Below, piece by piece: positions 35,218 through 46,780 of a stretch of DNA of 64,000 nt (its first letter is position 1; every line of letters starts with the position of its first letter). The stretch is taken from positions 62,001 through 126,000 of the forward strand of contig JAIWNF010000044.1 of NCBI GenBank assembly GCA_025093555.1, in the 5' to 3' direction. A program made the position numbers and the translations under genes. The notes below the pieces were generated by a model. That model was not told the DNA's origin and made no database searches. It was given only the letters and a program-made list of their open reading frames with translations. This DNA is from Circinella umbellata (Eukaryota; Mucoromycota; Mucoromycetes; Mucorales; Lichtheimiaceae).

Positions 35218-38200
35218 CTACTTGTCTCGAGAAAGTCGTTGTTGTTGTTGTTGTTGTTGTGATGATGAGGATGAAGATGCTTGTTGTTGTAGTTGTTGTT
35301 GTTGCCGCCGATCTTTATCGCCTTGGGGTCGACCAGCTAAAAGATCTGAATCGGACCCACTTTTAGACATTAATAAAACGCTTTTGCCACGTGAAGATTT
35401 ATTGTCATCAAAGGTTGAAAATCGTCTTTTAGAAAATCCTGCTGCACCAGGGAGTACAAGACCCTTACCATTCCTTGTGGTGGATGAGGATGATGGTGAT
35501 TGTAACTTTTTATTATTGCTATCCTCCTCTTCTGTTGCTGTTGTTGCTGTTGTTGCTGTTGTTGTACTATTGTTACTCGTCGTTGTTTTTCCTCCTGTCT
35601 CCTCTTCATTCTTTTTATCACCTCCAAATATTTGCCTTGTTGCTGTTGCTGGCTCTTTTTGAGTGGTAATAGTAGTGTTATTATTATTGACTGTTGTTTT
35701 AAGACCTGGTTTATCAGTTGCAGATCGTTTCCATCGTCTCCATCCTTCAAAATCAATTAAAGCTTGCATACAACCCCATTCAATGGTCTTTTTTTCTAAC
35801 CACTCTAAACTGACAGGCTTGGTTAAAAAGTCATTACAACCAGCAGCTAAAGCAGCATGTCGATCGGATTCCAAAGAAGAAGCTGTTAAAGCTACAATAA
35901 TTACAGGAGAACGGAAAGTAGAAGGTGGTGAATCATCTTGAGCTGTTGATAATGTACTGGTAGTGTCAACAATAGTAGCGGCGGCGGCGGATGCAGCGGA
36001 TGCCATAGATTCGGTTGAAAATTCTGAATTCTCCATAATTGCGGTTGAGGAGATTGTGGAACCTGAAGGGGTTGGTGACGTGGTTGGTAACACACCAATT
36101 CTTTGCTCTTTTTCAATGGCTCGAATTGTTTTGGTTGCTTCGATACCGTCCATTACTGGCAATTGAATATCCATCTAAATATAATAATTTATGTTATTTG
36201 AGTCACTTCTATTCATATTGAAATAATTTACTCCATCCTCAATAGCCTCCCCCTACCCTACCCTACCCTTAAATGTCATTCTATATATATATATATTATT
36301 CTTACCAACACAAGATGAAAACCTCCGCCTTTCCATCGTTCTACAGCCTCTTGTCCGTTACTGGCAACTGAACATTTGATTTTGTGCTTTTTCATCCAAG
36401 TGGATAAAATAGCTTGATTAATCATATTATCTAATATATAAAGTGTTAAGAAGAGATTTTTTTAAAAGATTTGTCAGCACATACAAATTCAACAATAAAT
36501 CAATTCATTCGTCCATCCATTAAATATATAGAGAAAGAGAACAATAAATATACCTTCCACAATAAGAACATTAATCGGTGGACTGACAACGTTTGCAAAT
36601 GCAGATGCTTTTTTCCTTTTATTCAACTTGTAATTCATCTTTCTTGGTACAGAAAATGATTTCTTTGTATTATTTTCAGTACTATTATCATTGGTTGTAT
36701 TATTTGTAGAGGGTGAAGGTGTTGAAGTAGGTGCTTTATTATCTGTTGGAGATTTGATATCTTGTTGTTGCTCACCATTAGGCATTTCTGGTAAAACTGC
36801 TGCTGTGACTGCAGATGCTGCTACAGTGACACCTGCCTGTTGTACTTCTGACGGAACCGTTGATTGTTGATCTTGTTTATTATCTTCTTTTTGCTGTTGT
36901 TGTAAACCAAGTTCAGTATGTGATTGACGTCTTGTGGTGGCAGATGATGATGATCCAGTAGTAGTTCCTGTACCATTACTACCATTACCCACCATTGAAA
37001 AGTAATTACCCCCTTCAGTGCCATCACCTGATGAAGCTACATGACTTGGACTGTAAATACCACTGCCAGGTCGAACACGTCTACCACTTTGTTCTGTCAC
37101 AGGTGATCTACGATGATGTTTATCTAATAAATCATGTCCCGGTCCCGATCCTGGAGTACCAATATAGGCACTGCCTGGTGTGGGTGGCGTATATGAATCA
37201 CGCTGCTGTTGTTGTTGCATAACAGTAGCCAAAGGTGTTTGAGGCATTGGACTCAAAGGTGATGTAGCAATAGGAATAAAATGAGGTTCCACCACGGCGT
37301 TGTTCCAAGCTGTATGTAATGCTGTCAAAAATCGACGAGGGCCTGCTGGTTTGGGTACAACAACAAGACGAGGCATGGAAAAAGGAGTATTGGGAGCAGT
37401 GGATGCGATCCATTGTAATGTATCACGTACACGTTTGAAATTGTTTAATGATGTAAAATGAATAATGGCTGTTGTACCTTGATGGAAATAATTGGATTGT
37501 GGATTATTTGTGTTATTGTTGACACTTGATTTAGAATGTTTATGACGTCGTATGTGATGTTGATGTTGAAGGGTATTGGCTGATATAGGGGGTTGAGTAC
37601 GGAATTCTTTGATTTTGCGTTCGAGCGTTTCAACATCATCATCAATTAATACAAAAGCAGGTGGAATAGAATGGATCTTTTCTTCTGCAATGGCTGGTGA
37701 AGGTACTTTAGTGTTTATTCGAGGAGAAGGTTGTCCTGGGGCTGCAGGAGTCGTTGCTGCTGTTGAGATCGATTCAGGCGAGAACGTAGAATCTGGAGGA
37801 TGGAGTGGAGTTGGAACAGTAGTTATACTACTATCATCACTTGCCACAGTAGAAACATCATCATTATCTGAAAGATTCGATTGCTGTCGTACGACAGGCA
37901 CATGACTAATATCTGCATTCCATCCAGCTAAACAACTTGTCAGATGTTTTGCAAATACACTTCTTTCCCGAGCGTGTAACACCATTCTTAATCCCTTAAG
38001 ACCCTCGATAAACTTGGTCAAATCCTTTAAGCTTGGTTCATTAGAAAACTTGATATTAGACATATGTTTGCTCATAGAAAGCATTTGAGATTCTTCCAAT
38101 AACAACATACGACGCGTTCCTTTACTGCCCATATCCATTTCCATGGTAACTTCATAACGAGTCTTGTTTTTACCCCCGTCACCCACGGATAATTTGGCAC

Positions 38201-39734
38201 CAATAAATTGTAATAGTTGTACAGTAAGATTAGCATTTGGTAACATGGCTGAACTCAAACCATCTGGAATGGCTGGTGAGATTGAATGAATGATCTCAAA
38301 TGTGACGAGAACTTTGCCTTGTGTTTCGGTTCCTCCAATATTTAATCCAAGTTCAATAATAGCACCAGGTGTACATCCTTCAAGAATATTTCGCAAGAGC
38401 TAATTTCATATATATTTAATTTGTATTTATTTACAATAAGTACTTTTTTTTGGTTCTCGCTTTGATTTTTTTTTTTGAGAACGCGATATACGTATTATAC
38501 ATATGTATGAAACCAATGAACCAGTCATCCTCATCTCCAGAAAGAAAGAAAAAATTATTGTACAACTTACATTAAATAAACCATGTCGAATAGCCCCTTC
38601 ATCACCAAGGACATTGGTATAATGCATTCCATTTTCTGAATGATAAACTACCAAATTAACACCCAATTGAGCCGCCATACCTGCTAAAGCATCACCCACA
38701 TTTTGTACCATATCACCAATATCAAATTCGACTCGAACATCACTAATCATTTGTTCTTCTTCTTTTCCCCCCCCTTGTTGATCATTGCCTGGTGCTTGTT
38801 GGCGTAAAAGTCGACCCAATAATTGTAAATGGGAACTAACATAACAGACTTGTTTAATTGTCGTGTTGATAGCAGAAATACTTGCAATAGGAACAGCGAT
38901 CGAACATGCGCTTAATAATTCATGGGTATCCATTAAAATACTAGAAGGTGAAAATTGTTCCAAGGTTGTAATCACCATTAATGCTGCATCTTGAACTTCT
39001 TGTGAAATAGTGGATAAGAAAGATAGGCGTTGATCTTTGAGTTGTTCGACGGCTTCATTTACAAAAGATTGTGCTCGTTTTCGTTCATCTTTAAATTGTT
39101 GTTGACTGACTTGATCAATACGTCCTGCTACAATAGAAAGACACGTGGCCGCGGATATCAATCCAAAAGAAGTCATGGTAATAATGAACAAGTGTGGACT
39201 AGGATGATGATGATGCATGAGAGTGGTAGTGAAAACAAGTGACCATGCCAATGTTAATACACTTAATATTTGTTGAGTATAAATGAACTTATCAACGTGA
39301 ATGATAAATAATGATAACCAAGCAATAATAATAGGCCAAGTGGTCATGGATTGCCACCCACCAATGATGAGTCCTAATATGGAAGCAATAGGAGTGGCTA
39401 TTTGTAACCGTTTGACTTCATTTTGTAAAAGATCGTCATTGGATGACGTTCCTCGCGGTGGTAATTGAATAGGTGGTAATCCAATATCTTTAGCATTAGC
39501 GTCCATTGTTTTTGAACTTATTTTTAATTCACGGGATGACCACGCTGAACGTAAGTTGGCAAGGTGTGGACGTTGTTGTTGTTGTTGTGCCCGTTGTTGG
39601 GGTATAGAGTCTTCAGTAGACGATAATCTCGAAAGAGACGGACTAGAACCTTTTGCATTTTCAACCAGTGAGGATTTTAACGTGCCATTATTTATGGACG
39701 ATGATTTTGATGAATCGCCTACTCCAAATGGCAT
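35218..39734 (-). CDS. SSK1: SSK1-type response regulator with membrane and histidine-kinase-like N-terminus
   Basis: Four exons: 39734-38571, 38399-36554, 36430-36306, 36174-35218; 1363 residues. The receiver domain (about 995-1195) is unmistakable: INVLIVEDNMINQAIL, SNGQEAVERWKGGGFHLVLM, the phospho-acceptor Asp in MDIQLPVMDG (about 1047), PVIIVALTAS, CNDFLTKPVSLEWL and EWGCMQALIDF, as in yeast Ssk1. Ssk1 receives phosphate from Ypd1 and, when unphosphorylated, activates the Ssk2/22 MAP3K of the HOG stress pathway. The receiver has an acidic/Ser-rich insertion between the phospho-site and the fourth strand. Residues 112-204 contain about four hydrophobic segments. Residues 215-470 resemble a kinase dimerisation and ATP-binding region, but the usual phospho-His position reads SQEVQ. 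The tail is poly-Gln/Ser. I chose MPFGV as start; an in-frame TTG-led extension upstream lacks ATG. Confidence 0.93.
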
Positions 39735-41477
39735 ATTTTTTTTTTCTCGAGAAGAGGAAAAAAAAAGGGAGAAGGGGTTGATTGTATGTGCGTTTGAGTG
39801 TGTGTATGTGTGTGTGAGAATGAATATAGAAAAAAAACCCACAAAAAGGTTCGAGAAAACTATTTAATTCTTATTCTGTTATATATATATTTAATATATA
39901 AATATAAAAAAAAAGTGATTTAAATGATAAAAAGATCGTTCACGTAAAAAAAAAAAAGAGAGAGAATATTTGAATTAAAAAAAAAAAAAAAAAAAAGAGG
40001 AAAAGAAAAGGGAAGGGGGGGTTGGGAACAAAGCAAGTGAAGAGGAGAGAGAGAACAAACGGGATTTTGAGTCCGTTTTATTTGCATTTATTTATTCTAT
40101 TGGTATCTATTACTATTATTACTAACTATTATTGTTCATATTATTATATGTGTCTGCTTTTTAAAAAAAACCCCATTGCAGTTACTACTTTATTGTTCTA
40201 CAAATTAAGTTATATCTATTTTATACATGATACAATTCACATAACATAAAAAAAAGAGGCAAAGGGACAATAGAAAGTCAAGAAGAAGAAAAAAGATTCT
40301 CCTTTTTTTTCTTTTACTTTGAAATTACCGATTGAGATGTTAATTGTGACATCAATATTATACCCTTTTTTTTTGTGTAAAATATTCTAAAATATTAGGT
40401 TCCCAACTTTATACTCGATTTTATTCATCACTGGGTTTCTTTATTGAAGTGTACTTTTTGTTTTCAACTTGAACATGACAAGGTACTCTACTTATATTTG
40501 TTACTAAACAAACGCGTCGTCCTCGTCGTTGCTAGTGGACACTTTGAGTGGTTTTTTATTAGGAAAAAAAAGTTACTTGATTCTCAGCTGAAATAATTTT
40601 GTGCAGCCATGTGTGTTTAAAGAAATAGAGTGTTGAGGGGTCATGCGATCACCAAAAACGCGCCTCGCATAAAATTTGACAGTCCATAATGTTTATAGAT
40701 TTTATAGATTTGAAATCAAATCATTTGTTGCCAAGGTGATTATATATTACTTTATTTCTATTGAACTAAAGGTTTTTTTTACATACCACACAATATAAAT
40801 ATGGTATATTCTTGAAAATAAACAAGCTGCACCATTTTTCCTTCCTTCTTGAAATTCAAAATAATCAATGTCCTAATAACTTTGCTAATGGCTTGGAAAA
40901 AAAAAAGCAAAGATATAAAAAGTAATATAGGGTCTGGTTCTCTCGGGTTCTTTTTCTGAGTCATAATATTGTAATAAGAATGAATTCCGGTCATGAAAAG
41001 AAAAAAAGAGATTATTTGAAAACACAAGATTATATATAATATATGTTAGAATCTGAAGGTAGTAGTGCGAGGCATTGATAATCTATTAGGTTTTATTGCA
41101 TAGCAATAAATGTTGAAGCTCTTTTAATAATAAACAATTGTATTCATACAATCCATTTCAGAAAGTAAAGTCTGTCTCGTTGCTTAGTAATTATCCTTTT
41201 TAAACTTCTTAGCATCTACTTGCTTATTAAAAAAAAGATAGTATATATACTCGTTTTCAATATCTGTAATAGATAGGAAGAATAACACAGAAATTCGTCT
41301 CTCCCCTCCCTTATATCAAATAGTTAAGTTTTTTCTTTTCTGTGTGTAATTGTGTATGTATGTATGGGGGGTCCGTCGGCATATGAAGCAAATGTCTTCC
41401 GATTTTATTTGAGTATTTAAGCGGGAATAAACCCTGCTTTGTTATTTCTTTACAATAGCCCCAATTTAATAACAATA
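39735..41477. other. Divergent intergenic region SSK1 / SCO1
   Basis: 1.7 kb between two divergent start codons. It contains poly-A and G-rich runs just upstream of SSK1 (39960-40022), a GC-richer patch at 40505-40545 and another at 40640-40680 (CACCAAAAACGCGCC). No gene is supported; the 82-codon frame at 40779-41027 looks random. Confidence 0.5.
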
Positions 41478-42708
41478 ATGCTTCGGTCAAGTGTCAAGGT
41501 TCGATAAATATATATATATAATACATACTCACTGATTTCAAATAATAGCTTTCTCCCTCCCCCACTCTACCTTTTTCACTTCTTTATTGATAACTTCCTT
41601 TTCCAAAACTAATTAGACATGTCAAAAAAAATATGTATATATAGACGTTAACAACTGTTTTAAGACGATCTACACCGTTACCACAACAAACACGTTTTAC
41701 ATTTCAACGACGATTATTAACAACTGCACGCGATGAAGAGAAAGCTCGAAACCGTGCTACGATTGGTGTTTGTATATTCCCCAATTAAAAAACAAAAAAC
41801 TTACAAGATCCCATTTTATTGTTTTTTTTAACTTACGATCCATTTTTTTTTTATTTTTTTTAGGTGTTTAACTGGAAATCAGCTGCATTGTTCTTAGGTA
41901 CAGGTGCTGGTTTATTATTATACTTTCGATCAGAAAAAGAACGTGTTGAAAAACTTCGTAAGTTCAATTTTTATATATATTTATTTTTTATCGAGAGAGA
42001 GAGAGAGAGTGGGGGGGGTAAAGAGATGAAATTTCTTATTCATTCCATATTATATATTATAGGCGAAGAAAAAGCAAAAGAAACTGTAAAAGCTTATGGT
42101 AAACCAAAGATTGGTGGACCTTTTAACTTGATTAATGCGGAAAATGGTCAACGTTTCGATAGTACCAAAGAACTTGGTGGAAAGTTCTATATGGTTTATT
42201 TTGGTTTTACACATTGTCCTGATATTTGCCCTGAAGAATTGGATAAGATGGCCGAAGTGGTTGATATTGCTAGTAAGTTTTTTTTTTCTTCTACCCCACC
42301 CCCTTTCATATGATAATAGTAATATGCCTTCTTATTAATCTGTCTATTTATTGTCTATTAGAGGAGAAAAAAGAACCTTTAGTACCTGTCTTTATTACAT
42401 GTGATCCACGACGTGATTCCGAAGAAATTGTAAAAGAATATGTTAAAGATTTCCATCCGGATATGATTGGTTTGACAGGAGATCAAGATGAAATTCGTAA
42501 AGTAGCTAAATCATTCCGAGTTTATGTATCTTCTCCACCTAGTGTTGAAGAAGGTGAAGATTATCTTGTAGATCATTCTATCTTTTTCTACTTGATGGAT
42601 CCTGATGGAAAATTTGTAGATTGTTATGCTAAGGATACAACTGCAGAAGAAGTCGTTTCAAGTTATGAAAAGTATTATAAGGAATATTATGATAATCAAA
42701 AGGAATAA
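41478..42708 (+). CDS. SCO1: Sco1/SenC copper chaperone for cytochrome c oxidase
   Basis: Five exons: 41478-41498, 41645-41767, 41864-41957, 42063-42272, 42362-42708; 264 residues. It delivers copper to the CuA centre of COX2 at the mitochondrial inner membrane. The basic Ser/Thr/Arg-rich N-terminus (about 1-48) is a matrix-targeting presequence. WKSAALFLGTGAGLLLYF (51-68) is the membrane anchor. GGPFNLINAENG starts the thioredoxin-like domain. The copper ligands are Cys131 and Cys135 in FTHCPDIC and His221 in LVDHSIFF, all present. The end YKEYYDNQKE is typical. The first coding exon is only 21 bases and its donor (GTTCGA), like that of exon 2 (GTTTGT), departs from the GTAAGT used elsewhere; these boundaries are inferred from phase. 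Confidence 0.93.
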
Positions 42709-43299
42709 AATTTAATACAATCCAGTTAATTATTTTGAAACAAATAAAGATATATATTTTTCATTTTGAGAAAGAATTGGGAGCACACACACACACACAC
42801 ATATATATATGTATATACACACAGAAAAAAAATGACAGGGGTAAATCGGAGGAAGAAGAAAAAATAGAAAGATAGAAAAAAGATAGGAACGAGAAAGAAA
42901 ACGAAGGATCAACCAAAAGGACGGAAGTTATAAGATTGATGTGTAAATAAATATAAATATTAAAAGTTTTGAAAGGGAAAGGGGGGGGGTTAATGAAGGT
43001 GGAAACAATAAAAGTTGACGATGATGATTTATTTATATTTAGTTGAATTAACCAGTAACCAGACTGTATTAATTCAACCTTTTATATATGACATCTTCTT
43101 TTTCTTTAATATTAATAATAATAAATGGGGGTTTTTCTGTTGATATAGAAAAAAGAAAAAAAGGAACTAATAACAATTATTAAATGATGATAGGGAGGGG
43201 TAGAGGGAGGGGGGAAAACATATGCCCTTTTTTTTGATAATAATAATAATAATAATAATGAAAAATAATAATAATATGTGACATATATAAAAAGGATAA
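42709..43299. other. Convergent 3' flanks of SCO1 and the next gene
   Basis: It contains CA/TA microsatellites at 42785-42822, poly-purine runs and ATA/AAT repeats near 43238-43275. It probably holds both polyadenylation regions. No gene seen. Confidence 0.6.
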
Positions 43300-45290
43300 T
43301 CAATGATTAGAATGGATTGAATTAGGTGAAGGTGGATAAAAAACCAAAGAGGGGCGATGTAATTTACTGTTATAATCTACGAAAACACCAGAATGATTGC
43401 CAGAACGAGCATTGGCTGGTGGTGTAGATGTTGACTCCTTCTGTTGACTTATTAAAGGCTTTTTGTTCATTTTCATCTGTTGATCTTGTTGTTGAGAATG
43501 GTTAAATTCTTTTTCTCCCTTCTGTCGTTGTAATTGTACCTTTGGTTCAGATTGTGCACGTAGATAATGTGTCCATGGTCTCCGATGCATTGTACCTGCA
43601 ACTACAGCATCATACTGTGCCTTATCCCTGACAATATCCATTGATTTTGATCCAGAAAATCCAAATTTTCCAAAATGATCTTCCAATGCTCCCATGGCTT
43701 TTTGTCGACTTAATTCATTTGCCGTAATGGTGGATCGACTCACAAAAGGTGTTGGTGTATTATAACCAGTGTTGCTACTACTACTCCCATTGCTGTTGTC
43801 TTGTATTATACAATGAGTATTATCCAATGGATGAATATTTAGAACCTCCTCCTTGGTGATCTCCTTATTTTTTTGTATATCAACAATAGTAGTAGAACTC
43901 GCGGTAGCTATAGTAGCTATCATACTATTATTATTGATGTTCGTATTTTGCTGTTGCGCTCGTCCTTGTTCTTGTTGTTTTTGACATGGAAGTTTTTCAG
44001 AAGGAAGCTGAAATTCTTTAATTAAATCACTGTAATCACTACCATCATCTTCACTATTATTATTATTAGGAATAGTAGCTTGCTCCTTTGAATTATGCTC
44101 CTCTTCTTGTTGATCCTTCGACGTATTTACTTGTGTAATAATGAGTGGACTCGTACCATGATGCCGTCGTTGTTGCTGTAGTGATTGATCATTTTTTAAG
44201 TCGGATGAAGAAGAAGATGAAATTGGTATTTCAATAGATGAAAGTCGTAATTTTTGATAATTAGAATGATCATAATTATTATCATTCACACTAAGACTAT
44301 TATTATTGCTATTGCTATGATTGATACCAGAATTTCGGTATACCTGTTGAGATGAAATGCTGCTAGTCGTATCGTCTTCATCATCGAGTTCTCCCTTTTT
44401 TAGAAAGTCAGTATGAGGTCCATTTGAAATTCCAGATGAGCTGTGAGTTACTCCTGAAGAATAAGAAGAAGAATAGTGTTGATCCACATCAAGTGACAAA
44501 CGTAAAGCAAGGGATCTACTGATCGTCGTTCCTTTTCGTTTACGAGGTACTGGTAATGATGAAACAATTTCTGGCGCTGTTGTTGTATCTTCTATGGATA
44601 AACTCTTAGATCGTTCTTTCATAGTGTGACGTGGTGGTGGTGATAAAGGTGATAATGATGATATGGGTAGTGGCGTTGTTCCTTCTTTCCATTGAAATAA
44701 TGTACTTGCTATATTAATATAATTATTATTAATAGTGGACAATGGAAAAAGAGAGAGAGAGAGACGATTAAACCAAACTTACCAATGGAATCTTGATCAG
44801 GATCTATTGATGTAATACGTTCCAAACATTGAGAGAAAGGTCGTCGTAAAAGTCGATGATTATGTTGTTGCTGTGGTGGTTGTAAATAATCTGATTTTTT
44901 ATCTTGATGTTGTGCAACAAGATTATTAGAAGGACACCCATTTTCATTATTACTGTGGCGCCTACTATGTGGGTCGATTTCCGATATAAAATCCAACTTT
45001 TCTGATTTAGATCGTTTGAATTTAGTTACAAATGCAAAACATGCTGTCCATCGAAGAAACTTTTTACTTTCAGTTGATGTTCTTCGAATGTCATTATTGT
45101 TATTGTTATAAATATTGTTATTATTATCAGATTTATTCTTATGATCATGACTATTATTATTATTAGTATTAGAGTTACTATTGTGCAACAAGTAACCAAT
45201 GTCATATCCACCACTGCGTAACAATTGTGTAGACCCAGTTCGGCGGCGACGGCGGAAAGCCGTTGACGAAGAAGTTAAAACATCTGGCAT
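43300..45290 (-). CDS. Uncharacterised Ser/Asn/Gln-rich protein
   Basis: Two exons, 45290-44783 and 44708-43300, joined in phase 1; 638 residues. It opens with a basic stretch (AFRRRRRTGSTQLLRS) and runs of Asn. An ordered island lies near 75-100 (KKFLRWTACFAFVTKFKRSK) and a compact conserved-looking block lies near 515-565 (KAMGALEDHFGKFGFSG, then RRPWTHYLRAQSEP). RKRKGTTISRSLALRLSLDV near residue 230 resembles a basic phospho-site region. Most of the rest is predicted disordered. No catalytic motif or membrane segment was seen and I do not recognise the family. A regulatory or scaffold role would be a guess. Confidence 0.75.
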
Positions 45291-46074
45291 TCGTTATCTT
45301 TGTTTCTTTTATTATTATTATTATTATTAATAACAAAACCAACAATAACAAAAAAAAAAGAGAGATAGCTTTTTTTTATATATATATCCGTTGTCAATTA
45401 AAATGAATATAATAAAAAAGGTATAAGTTTTATAAAAGAAGAAGAAGAAGTAGAGGAAAGAAAAGAGAAGGAGGCAAAAAAAAAAAAAAAGTAGTTGTTA
45501 AGGAGTAAGATTTTCCAATTGTAAATAAAAACAGTTAGTTTTTTAGATGTACATAAAACATACATCACTCACTCTCTCTCTTCTTTCTTTCTCTCTATAC
45601 CTCTTATATATACATTTACATCCACTCCCCCCAAGAAACTGGATTTATTTTAGTTACACTAACTCCCTTCCCACCCCCTTACACTTCCATCCCCTCCCCC
45701 CACTCCTCTCTCAAACCCTCCTTCTTCAAATAATCAATCGTCAATAAATTATAAATATTAAATAAAACCTGTCAATCTATTTCTATTTCATTCATATCCA
45801 AAAACAGAAACATTGCTTCTCTTTAATTTTTACATAAGCCAAAAAAGTAAATTATATTTATATAAAATGAAAAAAAATATATAATATGTTGTATGTGTAA
45901 ATGAAGATAATGGGGGGTGTTTTTTTTCTTGAGAATGAATAAAGAGTTTAATGGGAGATGTATGAATACTATTTTTGTTTTGTTTTGATGTATTGATAAT
46001 AATAATAATAAATGGGATTATATAAGATTTTATTTTGTGTTTAGCAGGTTGGCAGGTCTGATAGGTCCTTATTA
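45291..46074. other. Intergenic between two minus-strand genes
   Basis: CT-rich sequence at 45560-45730 (plus strand) and poly-A runs. It holds the leader of the uncharacterised gene and the 3' flank of BUD20. The pyrimidine-rich 66-codon frame here is low complexity and not considered coding. Confidence 0.5.
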
Positions 46075-46780
46075 TTATTGATCATCCATTTTGACATCTT
46101 CAGTGGTTAATGAACGACCTCCTCTCTTTCCATTGTCTGGTTTACCCAATCCTGCTGCGGCATCAGCCTATACAAATATAAATATAAATACAATATATCA
46201 TTTGATCAATTTTTTTTTTCATATTTGATTCTATTATTTTACAAACAACCTCCTTTATCTTTAAGAACTCTTATCCTCAAAACTTGATCATTGTTTTTTA
46301 TTATCTTACCTCTGCTTGTGTATAAGGTTCGTCCTGTAATTTCTTAAGTCGTCTTTTATGTAATTTTCCACGGATGTGTTCTTTAAAAGCATCTTCAGTG
46401 ATAAAATGACGACTATAATATTATTTATAATTAGTATCCCCCCTCCTTTATCATTTTATATATAAAATAATCGAAATAGACTAATAATAGTAATAGTAAT
46501 AAGAATAATTAACGTACGCGCATTCAACACAATAATTTTGACCAAGACCAGGTTTATCAGGATCTAATGGTTGATTTTTAAACTTTTCAACATTTTCAGG
46601 TTTAACATCGTCATGGATCTGATCAAGATCACGAGTGTAATTTCTAGTTCTGTTTTTTCGGTAGGTATCTCGAATGCCTTTGTGAACTCGTGATCGACGT
46701 AAGCTATTGAAAATAAAATAAAATCATATTAATTATATATAATTCATTTTCAAAATTTATTATAATACGTACCGTCCCAT
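46075..46780 (-). CDS. BUD20: BUD20/ZNF593-family pre-60S shuttling zinc-finger protein
   Basis: Four short exons: 46780-46773 (8 bases), 46703-46518, 46412-46310, 46167-46075; 129 residues, phases consistent. Recognisable blocks are MGRLRRSRVHKGIRDTYRKN, RTRNYTRDLDQIHDD, PENVEKF, DPDKPGLGQNYCVECARHF and FKEHIRGKLHKRRLKKL. The single C2H2 finger uses the Cys pair of YCVECA and the His residues of the EHIRGKLH helix. ZNF593/Bud20 binds nuclear pre-60S particles and helps their export and cytoplasmic maturation. The length is close to that of the human and yeast proteins. The acidic C-terminus (LTTEDVKMDDQ) is ordinary. The gene is easily missed because no exon exceeds 190 bases. Confidence 0.93.

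Noticed and set aside
39735..39842. N-terminal extension of SSK1 by 36 residues
   Set aside because: The extension lacks a supported ATG and encodes low-complexity residues from CA/GT-rich leader DNA; MPFGV at 39734 is the better start.
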